This document shows, piece after piece, positions 24,656-32,231 of a stretch of 64,000 bases of DNA. The notes beneath the pieces are model-generated. The model had not been told where the DNA came from and made no database searches. It saw only the letters and a program-made list of their open reading frames with translations. This stretch comes from Clostridia bacterium (GTDB taxonomy: Bacteria > Bacillota_A > Clostridia > Christensenellales > Aristaeellaceae). The stretch is taken from NCBI GenBank assembly GCA_017938645.1, contig JAGBBE010000093.1, positions 1 through 64,000 of the forward strand, given 5' to 3'. Made by a program: the position numbers and the translations under genes. Numbering within the stretch: the first letter of the stretch is position 1; the number at the start of each line of letters is the position of its first letter.

Positions 24656-25936
24656 TTATACCGACAGCATCGAGCGGAAGAACTGCACCGCCGTCTGAAG
24701 CGCGCCGTCGGTCACGGTGCAAAGCCCGGAAAGCGCCTCGTCGCCCGTGACCATGAAGGGGGAGAAGCGGTAGACACGGTTGCCAAGCGGCGCGTAGAAG
24801 CGGCCGTCGGTCACGAAGGGACTGAGGCAGGGCACGATGACCACGCGGTCAAACTGGATTTCAATGGCGGTCGACAGCGCGTCCCACGCCTCGCCCGAAG
24901 GCTCGCTGCGCTGGCTCGCGTCGTTTTCCACCGGGAAGGTCAGATGCAGGTCGTCATTGCCCGAAAGCTGGCGCAGGTGGTGCCGGTAATCGGCTACCTT
25001 CTGCCCGGGAATCAGGCTCTGCGTAAAGCGCAGCTCGCCGCCTGACGCCGGGCTTTCCGGCGTACCGGAGGCCGAAAGCGTGTATACCGTGCGCTTGGAC
25101 CAGAAAAACTGACTCATGATGGAGCGCTTGCGCCACATCAGCCTCATCAGCGGAAAGGTGAGCCGGGGATGGCTGACGAACAGGCGCTGCAGAAGCGGCG
25201 CTTTTTTGCCCAGCTCCATAAGCATCATCTCGCTGGCCGGACAGAGCTTGGCATGCTTGGGCCTTCTGGTCAGCCGCGCGCCCGCGCGAAGAAGCTCGTT
25301 GACGGGTTTTTTCAGCTCGCATCCGCGCCTTGCGCACACGGCTTCATCCGCCGTAAGCACGCCGTGCATCTCGCCTTTTTCGGTGATGCCGATCAAAGCC
25401 AGCGGCGCGTTCTGCGGCAGATACGTGCGGAAGGCGTCCATGGTAGCATACCCGCCGTAGTCCAGCACAAAACAGGGCGATACGCTGCGCGCCTTCAGAT
25501 GCGCTGCAATGCTCTTTGCGCCCGCGCCGCCGGTGAGGCCGTCCATGGAAAGTGCGATCATCAGGTCTCCGCCGGGATGATAGCCTTCGTTAAGCAGCGC
25601 CTCCAGCGCCTCCAGAAGCGCCACCATATGCGCCCTCGACAGCGGCACGCTCATGGGCACCTCGTGCGGACACTCGGCAATCGGCGTGCTCTCCTGCGCG
25701 TCCAGATGCGACACGAACACCAATGGCCCGGACATCTCCGCGCCCGGCATTTCCAGAAGCAGCGCGCCATTGTCGAAGGTCTTGGAATCCATCCGCTCAA
25801 AAATGGTCGGATAGCGCTGACGCAGCACCTCGCGCGCCTGCCTTGCGCCCTCAGGCGTATAGGTCTTGTACAGGCTCAGCCGGCGCAGAACGTCCCGCGC
25901 ACGGTCGTAGTTGATGGGAGCCAGAAATTCAGTCAT
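24656..25936 (-). CDS. M20-family peptidase-like protein with degenerate metal site
   Basis: This 426-residue protein has the overall M20 order: SHLDA (residues 76-80) in place of GHxD, MDGLTGGAGA (131-140) in place of DEExGGxGA, LDYGG (159-162) and a late TDGRFYAPLGNRVYRF block typical of PM20D1/CPS1-type carboxypeptidases. The catalytic Glu-Glu pair is Gly-Leu, and the bridging Asp motif (xDxKG) reads as SRAHM. It is therefore probably not a normal zinc peptidase. The ATG at 25936 is preferred over the TTG three bases upstream; AGGAG-like GGAGG lies upstream. The DnaA-box-like cluster lies directly upstream. Confidence 0.7.
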   Translation of the reverse strand: MTEFLAPINYDRARDVLRRLSLYKTYTPEGARQAREVLRQRYPTIFERMDSKTFDNGALLLEMPGAEMSGPLVFVSHLDAQESTPIAECPHEVPMSVPLSRAHMVALLEALEALLNEGYHPGGDLMIALSMDGLTGGAGAKSIAAHLKARSVSPCFVLDYGGYATMDAFRTYLPQNAPLALIGITEKGEMHGVLTADEAVCARRGCELKKPVNELLRAGARLTRRPKHAKLCPASEMMLMELGKKAPLLQRLFVSHPRLTFPLMRLMWRKRSIMSQFFWSKRTVYTLSASGTPESPASGGELRFTQSLIPGQKVADYRHHLRQLSGNDDLHLTFPVENDASQRSEPSGEAWDALSTAIEIQFDRVVIVPCLSPFVTDGRFYAPLGNRVYRFSPFMVTGDEALSGLCTVTDGALQTAVQFFRSMLSV

Positions 25937-26106
25937 CAATAAGCCTCCAGAAGGATTGATTCAAAAGCATGGTTGTTATTATTTCGACGGAAGCGCCCCG
26001 CAGTCCTGCCAAAGCCATTCAGCAGACAAGCTGGTTTCATCCACGCAGATGACCATTTTGTACATCTCGAGGAAGTTTTGCGTTTGCGCGTCACACTTGT
26101 TACAAT

Positions 26107-26381
26107 TCGTCCACATGTGGAAAGCGGAATTTCACAAACTTCCCACAAGTTTTCCACAAAAACCATACCTTTTTCCACATTCGCTCCGTATGTGGAAAAC
26201 TTATCAACATGCCGGATAGCCACAAAAAGTTTTCCACATATTCGCGCTTTTTCAAGCAAAATCGCGCTCTTCTGTGTGGAAAACCATGTGGAAAGTGTGG
26301 AAAATATCCACATGTGGACAACCATCCTCCCGTGCGGAAAACCCACTTGCTTTTCCACGGTGCATCTGCGCATGTGGAAAA
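26107..26381. promoter_or_regulatory. Cluster of DnaA-box-like nonamers
   Basis: The 587-nt gap between two divergent genes (25937-26523) holds seven perfect TTTTCCACA nonamers. They are on the plus strand at 26150, 26171 and 26230, and on the minus strand at 26191-26199, 26275-26283, 26296-26304 and 26373-26381. One-mismatch forms lie at 26116-26124, 26201-26209 (TTATCAACA), 26287-26295, 26304-26312 (ATATCCACA), 26313-26321 and 26351-26359. All seven fit the relaxed DnaA consensus TT(A/T)TNCACA. Two CCACATGTGG palindromes (26111-26120, 26308-26317) are head-to-head boxes. dnaA/dnaN are not adjacent. The rest of the gap (25937-26100, 26382-26510) shows no other feature. Confidence 0.7.
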
Positions 26382-26523
26382 TCCTCACACGCCGCAAAGC
26401 CTTTCTGGCAAAGGAGTTTCCAGACTTTCCATGATTTGTGTGCGAAAATATCAATGTCATTTCAGGCACATCTTTCAACCATCTTCGTCATATCCTTCCG
26501 CAGAAAAAGAAGGAGGTCCGCTC

Positions 26524-27261
26524 ATGAAATTGTTTCTTCATCGAATCGTCATAAAGAAACTGGACACGCTGCGCTTCTGTACGCTGGTTTTGTTGTGTGC
26601 ACTGGCTTTCGGCATGCTCAGGACGCAGGAAACCGCCGCTCCCGCACAGGCGGAACGCCCCGATCTGCGCGGCCTCAGGGTGGCGGTCGATCCCGGCCAC
26701 GGCGGCTACGACGGCGGCGCGCGGGCGCGCGACAGCGGCGTGTGGGAAAAGGAGCTGACGCTTTCCATCGCGCTGGAAGTTGAAAAGGAACTCACAGCCT
26801 GCGGTGCACACGTCATCCTGACGCGCCGGGAGGACGTCTGCCTCTCTGGCGGCGACACGGCCACCAAAGCCCGCAAGCGTGCCGACCTTCAGCGCAGGCT
26901 GGACATCGCCGATGAACAGCATGCCGACGTTTTCCTCAGCATCCACTTAAACGAATACCGCGACCGCTCCGAAAGCGGCCCGCAGGTGTTCTATCAGAAG
27001 GGCGCAGACAAGGGGCGGCTGCTTTCGGGGTTTCTGCAGCAGGCGATGATCGACGCGCTCCATCCCTCCAAAATCCGCAAGGCCATGGCCGGGGACTACT
27101 ATGTGCTTCGCGGAAAGCTTCCTTCGGCACTTGTGGAATGCGGATTTCTCTCCAACTCCAAGGAGGAAAAGCTGCTCCTTTCGCCTGACTATCACCGCAA
27201 AATCGCGCAGGCTCTCTCCCTCGGTCTCGCCGACTGGCTCAAAGCGGAAAAAGACTTGTAA
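26524..27261 (+). CDS. cwlD: N-acetylmuramoyl-L-alanine amidase, CwlD type
   Basis: This 245-residue protein has an N-terminal membrane anchor (residues 15-32) and an Amidase_3 domain. Zinc ligands and catalytic residues are visible: DPGHGGYDGG (His), EKELTLSIALEV (Glu), FLSIHLNE (His) and LVECGFLSN (catalytic Glu). CwlD removes stem peptides so that muramic-delta-lactam forms in the spore cortex; general daughter-cell amidases share the fold. Start 26524 is behind AAGGAGG, which excludes the longer frame running through the DnaA-box region. The mrnC-sigH cluster follows. Confidence 0.85.
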   Translation: MKLFLHRIVIKKLDTLRFCTLVLLCALAFGMLRTQETAAPAQAERPDLRGLRVAVDPGHGGYDGGARARDSGVWEKELTLSIALEVEKELTACGAHVILTRREDVCLSGGDTATKARKRADLQRRLDIADEQHADVFLSIHLNEYRDRSESGPQVFYQKGADKGRLLSGFLQQAMIDALHPSKIRKAMAGDYYVLRGKLPSALVECGFLSNSKEEKLLLSPDYHRKIAQALSLGLADWLKAEKDL

Positions 27262-27325
27262 ATCAAGCACTTTCATGCTATCATGGATACTGCACCAATG
27301 TGCACGAAAGTGAGGCGTTCCGGGT

Positions 27326-27745
27326 TTGACACTGCTTTCCAATCCGCTTTCCCAGGAGGAAGCAAAGCGCAAAAATCCGCTGTCTCTGGCTTTCGTGGGC
27401 GACACGGTGTGGGATCTGCTCACGCGCCAGACGCTGCTCATGTCTCAGGCGCATGTCAACGCCCTGCACCGCCGCGCCGTATCGCTTGTCAATGCGGGCG
27501 CGCAGGCTCAGGCCGCCGCGCTCATCGAGCCCCATCTCACCGAAAAGGAGGCGGATGTCTTCCGCCGGGGCCAGAACGCGCACTCGCGGCACAACACGCC
27601 CAAAAATCAGGACCCGTACGCCTACTCCCGCGCCACCGCGCTTGAGGCGCTCATGGGCTACCTCTACCTCACCGGCCAGCAGGAGAGAATCCTCGAACTA
27701 TACGCCCTGGGCGTACCTACGGAAGGAGGCATTCCGCATGCCTGA
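27326..27745 (+). CDS. mrnC: Mini-ribonuclease III (MrnC)
   Basis: This 139-residue protein is an RNase III catalytic domain without dsRNA-binding domain: LSLAFVGDTVWDLLTRQ (Asp) and ALEALMGYLYLTGQ (Glu) hold the metal-binding acids. MrnC matures 23S rRNA ends in Bacillus. An in-frame stop at 27311 leaves the TTG at 27326 as the first usable start; GTGAGG is 10 nt upstream. It is followed by thyX, rlmB, a NYN RNase and sigH, a conserved Firmicutes order that normally starts with cysS, which is missing here. Confidence 0.9.
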   Translation: MTLLSNPLSQEEAKRKNPLSLAFVGDTVWDLLTRQTLLMSQAHVNALHRRAVSLVNAGAQAQAAALIEPHLTEKEADVFRRGQNAHSRHNTPKNQDPYAYSRATALEALMGYLYLTGQQERILELYALGVPTEGGIPHA

Positions 27746-28481
27746 AAAACAGCAGCGCGTGGCGCTGGTTCGCCACACCGCAGACCCCGAAGCGCTGACC
27801 GCTCTGGGCGCAAGGCTTTGCTACGCCGGAGGCGATATCGACCGCCTGCTTTCCCTCATCGAAACCAAGGACCAGAAGGCCTTTGTGGAAAAGATCATGT
27901 CCATGGGACATGAGAGCGTTCTGGAGCATGTGTCCTTCACCTTCCTCATCGAGGGCGTCAGCCGCGTGCTTCTGGCCCAGCTCACCCGCCACCGCATCGC
28001 CTCCTTCAGCGTGCAGAGCCAGCGCTATGTGAGCTATGCCTCGGGCTTTGGCTACATTGTGCCTCCGGCCATCCGCAATCTGGGTGAGGAAGCCGTTGAG
28101 GAGTACGCATCCCAGATGGCGCAGATGCAGTCATGGTACGAAGGCTGGCAGAAAAAGCTCGGAGACGCGGGCGAAAAGAGCAATGAAGACGCTCGCTTCG
28201 TTTTGCCAAACGCCTGCGAGACGCGCATTCTCATGACCATGAACGCGCGCGAGCTGCGTCACTTCTTCTCCCTGCGCATGTGCTCCCGCGCGCAGTGGGA
28301 GATCCGGCAGATGGCTTCCAGCATGTTTGAACAGTGCTGCCGCGTGGCTCCTGCGATGTTCCGCGACGCGGGCCCCGGCTGTCTGCGCGGAGCCTGTCCC
28401 GAGGGCGAAAAGAGCTGCGGACGCGCAAAGGAAATCAAAGAAGCGCGCCGTCTCTTCCTTGAAACCGAAAACCTGACCTAA
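27738..28481 (+). CDS. thyX: Flavin-dependent thymidylate synthase ThyX
   Basis: This 247-residue protein makes dTMP from dUMP using FAD, NADPH and methylene-tetrahydrofolate. The diagnostic RHRx7S motif is RHRIASFSVQS, and flanking EHVSFTFLIEGVSRVLLAQLTR and NARELRHFFSLRMCSRAQWEIR are family-typical. The start overlaps mrnC by 8 bases with GGAGG upstream. The C-terminal CLRGACPEGEKSCGR stretch with three cysteines is common in clostridial ThyX. Confidence 0.95.
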   Translation: MPEKQQRVALVRHTADPEALTALGARLCYAGGDIDRLLSLIETKDQKAFVEKIMSMGHESVLEHVSFTFLIEGVSRVLLAQLTRHRIASFSVQSQRYVSYASGFGYIVPPAIRNLGEEAVEEYASQMAQMQSWYEGWQKKLGDAGEKSNEDARFVLPNACETRILMTMNARELRHFFSLRMCSRAQWEIRQMASSMFEQCCRVAPAMFRDAGPGCLRGACPEGEKSCGRAKEIKEARRLFLETENLT

Positions 28482-28502
28482 ACATACATAAGGAGAATCA
28501 CC

Positions 28503-29657
28503 ATGGCTTTTTATAAGGATTTCGAAAAAAAGACCCGTCAGGAAAAGCGCGACGCCGCCTTCAGCCGCGGCGGCTTTGACGACGAAGGCTCCAACTACTC
28601 CCGTCAGAACAGCAAGAACCGCTCCTCCTACCAGTCCAGGCGCAGCGAGGAAGGCCGCGCCTTCGGTTCCCAGCGCTCCGACAGCCGCCGCTTCGGCGAT
28701 AATGATAACGGCAAGAAGCGCTATCTCAACGGCAAGAACGGCTACGGCGAGCACATGCCCCGCAACCAGAAGAGCTTTGAAGAAAAGCCCTTCAAGCGTC
28801 AGGACAAGCCTGTGAAGCCGCGCGAAGAGAGCAAACCCTTCCGCCGCGAGGAGGAGAAGCCCTACGACCGCTACCGCTACGAGCAGCCCGCGCAGTACTC
28901 CTCGCCGGTGCTTGATGACGAGGGCGATGTGGTGCCCGCCGAGAACCTGCTTTCCGGCCGCAACCCCATCCGCGAGGCGCTGAAGTCCGGCCGTGACATC
29001 GAAAAGCTCATGGTTGCCCGCGGCGAGCTCAGCGGCTCTGCGCGCGAGATCGTGCAGATGGCCAAGGAGCAGCGCATCCCCGTGCAGGAGGTTGACCGCG
29101 CCCGTCTGGACGCCATCACCCACAACCATCAGGGCATGCTGGCCTTCGCCTCCGCCTACCAGTACTCCACCGTGGAAGCGATGCTGGAGTTGGCCAAAGA
29201 GCGCAACGAGGCTCCCTTCCTGATTCTTTTGGACGGCATCACCGATCCGCACAACCTGGGCGCGATCATCCGTACAGCCGAGTGCGCCGGCGCGCACGGC
29301 GTTATCGTGCAGGAGCGCCGCGCCGTGGGTCTGACCCCGGCCGCCGTCAAGGCCAGCGCAGGCGCGGTGGAATACCTGCCCGTGGCCCGCGTGACCAATC
29401 TCTCCAACACCCTTGAAGTGCTCAAGGCGCAGAACATCTGGGCCTACGCCGCCGACATGGACGGCGACGACTACGCCACGACCGACTTCTCCGGCGGCGT
29501 TGCGCTGGTTATCGGCGCCGAGGGCGAGGGCGTGAGCCGCCGCGTGCTGGACATCTGCGACAAGACCGTGTCGCTGCCCATCCGCGGAAAGCTGGACAGC
29601 CTCAATGCAAGCGTTGCCGCAGGCGTGCTGATGTACGCCGTCATGCGCAGCCGCTAA
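28503..29657 (+). CDS. rlmB: 23S rRNA (guanosine-2'-O-)-methyltransferase RlmB with long disordered N-terminus
   Basis: This is a 384-residue protein. Residues about 145-215 are the SpoU substrate-binding domain (LLSGRNPIREALKSGRDIEKLMVARG). Residues 225-384 are the SPOUT domain with GITDPHNLGAIIRTAECAG, VIGAEGEGVSR and LPIRGKLDSLNASVAAGVLMY, the deep trefoil knot that binds SAM. The first 135 residues are low-complexity, rich in R, K, S, Y, E and N; ordinary RlmB lacks this, so it may be an RNA- or ribosome-binding tail. Its place in the mrnC-sigH cluster is conserved. Confidence 0.93.
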   Translation: MAFYKDFEKKTRQEKRDAAFSRGGFDDEGSNYSRQNSKNRSSYQSRRSEEGRAFGSQRSDSRRFGDNDNGKKRYLNGKNGYGEHMPRNQKSFEEKPFKRQDKPVKPREESKPFRREEEKPYDRYRYEQPAQYSSPVLDDEGDVVPAENLLSGRNPIREALKSGRDIEKLMVARGELSGSAREIVQMAKEQRIPVQEVDRARLDAITHNHQGMLAFASAYQYSTVEAMLELAKERNEAPFLILLDGITDPHNLGAIIRTAECAGAHGVIVQERRAVGLTPAAVKASAGAVEYLPVARVTNLSNTLEVLKAQNIWAYAADMDGDDYATTDFSGGVALVIGAEGEGVSRRVLDICDKTVSLPIRGKLDSLNASVAAGVLMYAVMRSR

Positions 29658-29660
29658 GCC

Positions 29661-30170
29661 ATGAAGCCGCTCCTTTACGTCGACGGGTACAACATCATCG
29701 GCGCATGGCCCAAGGCCAACCATGAGCAATGGCCGCTGGACGAGTGCCGCGACCGGCTGATCCACCTTTTGCAGGACTACGCAGGCTACACCGGTCAGGA
29801 GGTCTGCGTGGTCTTTGACGGCTACAAGGCGGACAGGCCCATCCGCAGCGTCGAAAACCGCGAGGATTTTACCGTGGTCTACACCCGTCACGGCGAAACC
29901 GCCGACCATTACATCGAACGCATGTGCCAGCAATTGCCCAAGTATCGCGAGGCGCGCGTGGCCACCAGCGACTCCATTGAGCAGACGCTCATTCTGGGGC
30001 GCGGAGCCACCCGTTTGAGCGCCCGCGAGCTCTGGCGCGAACTGGAAAAGGAGCGCTCCGCCGGGCGCGGACGGCATCAGCCGCCATCCGCCCAGCAGCT
30101 GACCTCCATCTCCTCCGCGCTCAGCCGTGAGCAGTTTGCGGCACTGGATAAACTACGACGTCAGAAATAA
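29661..30170 (+). CDS. NYN-domain ribonuclease, YacP/Rae1 type
   Basis: This 169-residue protein is a PIN-like NYN domain: LLYVDGYNIIGAWP at the start, CVVFDGYKADRP, and TSDSIEQTLILGRGATRLSARELWREL. In B. subtilis the orthologue (YacP, Rae1) is a ribosome-associated endonuclease that cuts mRNA in the A site. It starts 3 bases after rlmB, so it is translationally linked, and is followed by sigH, the standard order. Confidence 0.9.
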   Translation: MKPLLYVDGYNIIGAWPKANHEQWPLDECRDRLIHLLQDYAGYTGQEVCVVFDGYKADRPIRSVENREDFTVVYTRHGETADHYIERMCQQLPKYREARVATSDSIEQTLILGRGATRLSARELWRELEKERSAGRGRHQPPSAQQLTSISSALSREQFAALDKLRRQK

Positions 30171-30185
30171 GGCAGGTGAAACCCC

Positions 30186-30962
30186 ATGACCCACAGAGAC
30201 GACGAACGTCTGCTGGAAGACGAACTCGACGAGGAACTCATCCTTCCCGTACGCGACGAGGACGACGAAGAAGCCGAGGAAGAGGAAGACGACGCGGACG
30301 TTCTGCATCTGGACAGCTCGTGGGAAACGGTGCTCAGCCGCCAGTTTGCCGACCTCACCGACGAACAGGTCGTGGGACAGGCGCAGCAGGGCGACAGCGT
30401 CGCCATTGAATTCCTGCTCTCCAAGTACAAGAACTTCGTGCGCTCCAAGGCGCGCAGCTATTTTCTCATCGGCGCAGATCACGAGGACATCGTGCAGGAG
30501 GGCATGATCGGCCTGTTCAAAGCCGTGCGCGATTATCAGGCGGAGCGGCTTTCCTCCTTCCGCGCGTTTGCGGAATTGTGCATCACCCGTCAGATCATCA
30601 CCGCCATCAAGACCGCCACGCGCCAGAAGCACGTACCCCTCAATTCCTACGTATCCCTCAACAAGCCCATCTACGACGAGGAAAGCGACCGCACCCTCAT
30701 GGACGTCATCGTCGAGGGCCGCGCCCAGAACCCCGAAGAGCTCATCATCGGCCGCGAAAACCTCGTCTCCATCCGCGACCGTGTCGATCAGGTGTTAAGC
30801 CCCCTCGAGCAGGACGTCCTCAACGCCTATCTCGACGGCAAGTCCTATCAGGAAATCGCCGACAAGCTGGGCCGTCACGTCAAATCCATCGACAACGCCC
30901 TGCAGCGCGTCAAGCGCAAGCTGGAAAAATTCCTCGAAGAAGCCCGCGCCGAAGACGACTGA
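30186..30962 (+). CDS. sigH: RNA polymerase sporulation sigma factor SigH
   Basis: This is a 258-residue protein. Region 2 begins at LTDEQVVGQAQQGDSVAIEFLLSKYKNFVR, with the -10 binding helix at GADHEDIVQEGMIGLFKAVRDYQ. Region 4 is at LSPLEQDVLNAYLDGKSYQEIADKLGRHVKSIDNALQRVKRKLEKFL. SigH drives early sporulation and competence-type genes. An acidic extension of about 45 residues (EDDEEAEEEEDDAD) precedes region 2 and is absent from B. subtilis SigH; it might restrain DNA binding. A structured repeat begins at the base after its stop codon. Confidence 0.93.
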   Translation: MTHRDDERLLEDELDEELILPVRDEDDEEAEEEEDDADVLHLDSSWETVLSRQFADLTDEQVVGQAQQGDSVAIEFLLSKYKNFVRSKARSYFLIGADHEDIVQEGMIGLFKAVRDYQAERLSSFRAFAELCITRQIITAIKTATRQKHVPLNSYVSLNKPIYDEESDRTLMDVIVEGRAQNPEELIIGRENLVSIRDRVDQVLSPLEQDVLNAYLDGKSYQEIADKLGRHVKSIDNALQRVKRKLEKFLEEARAEDD

Positions 30963-31087
30963 TAAGGGCTTCGCCCTTAACCCGTGGACTGCGCGCCGGA
31001 GGCGCGCAGAGTTGGCGGACGGTGTTTGGCCTTGCGTCCTTTGACCGCCCCTCCATGAAAGATGTCGGGGCTCGCTTGTGTGATCGA
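30963..31087 (+). repeat. Structured intergenic repeat, copy C
   Basis: It starts on the base after the sigH stop with the AAGGGC-TTCG-GCCCTT hairpin. Hairpin 2 is CTGCGCGCC with GGCGCGCAG, a different sequence but the same shape and place as CCGC/GCGG in copies A and B. A GGACGGTGTTTGGCCTTGC block, ACCGCCCC pairing with GGGG, and the end block GGCTCGCTTGTGTGATCG follow. Two small stems (CTGCT/AGCAG and CTGCC/GGCAG) lie beyond it to 31140. Confidence 0.8.
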
Positions 31088-31158
31088 AAGCCGCAAGTCT
31101 GCTCGCTGAAGCAGCAAAATACACTCACTGCCTCACGGCAGCAAAACACGCGTTTGCA

Positions 31159-31184
31159 CGCCGGAAGTTATTTTCCGGCGTTTT
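31159..31184 (+). terminator. Rho-independent terminator after the sigH cluster
   Basis: An 8-bp GC-rich stem (CGCCGGAA with TTCCGGCG) with a 6-nt loop and TTTT. It separates the sigH cluster from the envelope operon; no clear promoter was found between it and 31212. Confidence 0.8.
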
Positions 31185-31211
31185 CCATTTTTGAGAGAAA
31201 GGAGCCGTACC

Positions 31212-32231
31212 ATGCCGGAGGAAATCTATGAATTGATAGCTCAAGGCGCGCGCTACTGGTTCCTGTTTTTGATGGTGCTCATCGTCTGGCGCAGCTGGCG
31301 CTGGTACCGCAAGGACCGCCGTCAGGCCAGAAAGCGCATGAAGCTCCTGCCCGACGCCGGTTTCATCGGCGAGATGATCGTGATTCAGGGTTCGGATCAT
31401 CTCCAGCGCGGAACGGCGCTGCCTGTGCCGCGCGAGGGCACGCTGGGGTATTCGCGCACCAACGATTTATGCATTCCCGTTGCAGGCGTAGAGAAGCGGC
31501 ATCTGTGGTTCCGCTTTGAGGACGGCAAGGGACTCCTGACAGATCCTTATGGAAAAAACCCCGTGATTGTGGATGGCGAAGCATTCGAAAGCCGGAGACA
31601 TCCGCTGTATCTTGCGCACGGATCAAGGCTCTATGTCGGCGAATGCGAGCTCCGTCTCAGGCTGTTTGCCGGTTTTGAGGCCACGGGGCACGCGCTTCGC
31701 CAGCCGGGCGTGGAGGAGCCTCAGCCGGATCCCGATCAGGCGCAGCAGATGGCCTGGCAGCAGGCCATGATGGCCCAACAGCAGGCCATGATGGCCCACC
31801 AGCAATGGATGATGCAGCAGCAGTATGCCGCTCAGCAGGCGTTTGAGCAGGGCTACCAGCAGGCCATGATGGCGCAGCAGCAGTACGCCGGGGAAGAGGA
31901 AGAAGAGATCCTCTACGACGATGCGGCTGACGTATACACCTACGAGGCCGCACGCGAGCAGGGGCTGGTGGACGATTCCGCCTTCCGCCGTCCAGCAGGC
32001 GAGAAGAAGCCGGAGCTGCCGGTATATGACGAGCCTGTTGTGGAAACTGAGTTTTACGCGCCTGTGGCCGATGAAGACGAGGACGAAGAGCCCTTCTATC
32101 CGCCCGTGATGGATGAGGACGACATGACCGACGCCGCCGCGCCGCCCAAGAGCGCCTATGTCGGGCACGACGAGGCCGAGCGCGCCAAGCGTCAGGTCTG
32201 GGACAAATACTTTGGGGGTGGGCAGCGATGA
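31212..32231 (+). CDS. Membrane-anchored FHA-domain protein
   Basis: This is a 339-residue protein. One helix lies near residues 15-30, then a basic patch. An FHA domain at about 60-145 (GTLGYSRTNDLCIPVAGVEKRHLWFRFED...YVGECELRLRLF) should bind phosphothreonine. A linker contains Q/M repeats (QQAMMAQQ, with DNA copies starting at 31758, 31779 and 31857), and the end is acidic. The usual serine before R-H in the FHA core is lysine here. It is followed by FtsW/RodA- and PBP-type genes, a grouping also seen in other Gram-positives where FHA proteins link kinases to wall synthesis. Confidence 0.82.
   Translation: MPEEIYELIAQGARYWFLFLMVLIVWRSWRWYRKDRRQARKRMKLLPDAGFIGEMIVIQGSDHLQRGTALPVPREGTLGYSRTNDLCIPVAGVEKRHLWFRFEDGKGLLTDPYGKNPVIVDGEAFESRRHPLYLAHGSRLYVGECELRLRLFAGFEATGHALRQPGVEEPQPDPDQAQQMAWQQAMMAQQQAMMAHQQWMMQQQYAAQQAFEQGYQQAMMAQQQYAGEEEEEILYDDAADVYTYEAAREQGLVDDSAFRRPAGEKKPELPVYDEPVVETEFYAPVADEDEDEEPFYPPVMDEDDMTDAAAPPKSAYVGHDEAERAKRQVWDKYFGGGQR

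Noticed and set aside
26107..26381. Definite chromosomal origin (oriC)
   Set aside because: dnaA, dnaN, rpmH and similar markers are absent and genes to the left are on mixed strands. Origin function is kept only as one option for the DnaA-box cluster.
26041..26400. CRISPR array in the repeated TTTTCCACA region
   Set aside because: The repeats are 9 bp, on both strands and irregularly spaced, with no spacers of constant length. No cas genes are nearby.
31758..31890. Microsatellite or recombination hot spot in the FHA gene
   Set aside because: The repeats encode an in-frame Q/M-rich linker with imperfect units and look like ordinary low-complexity protein sequence.
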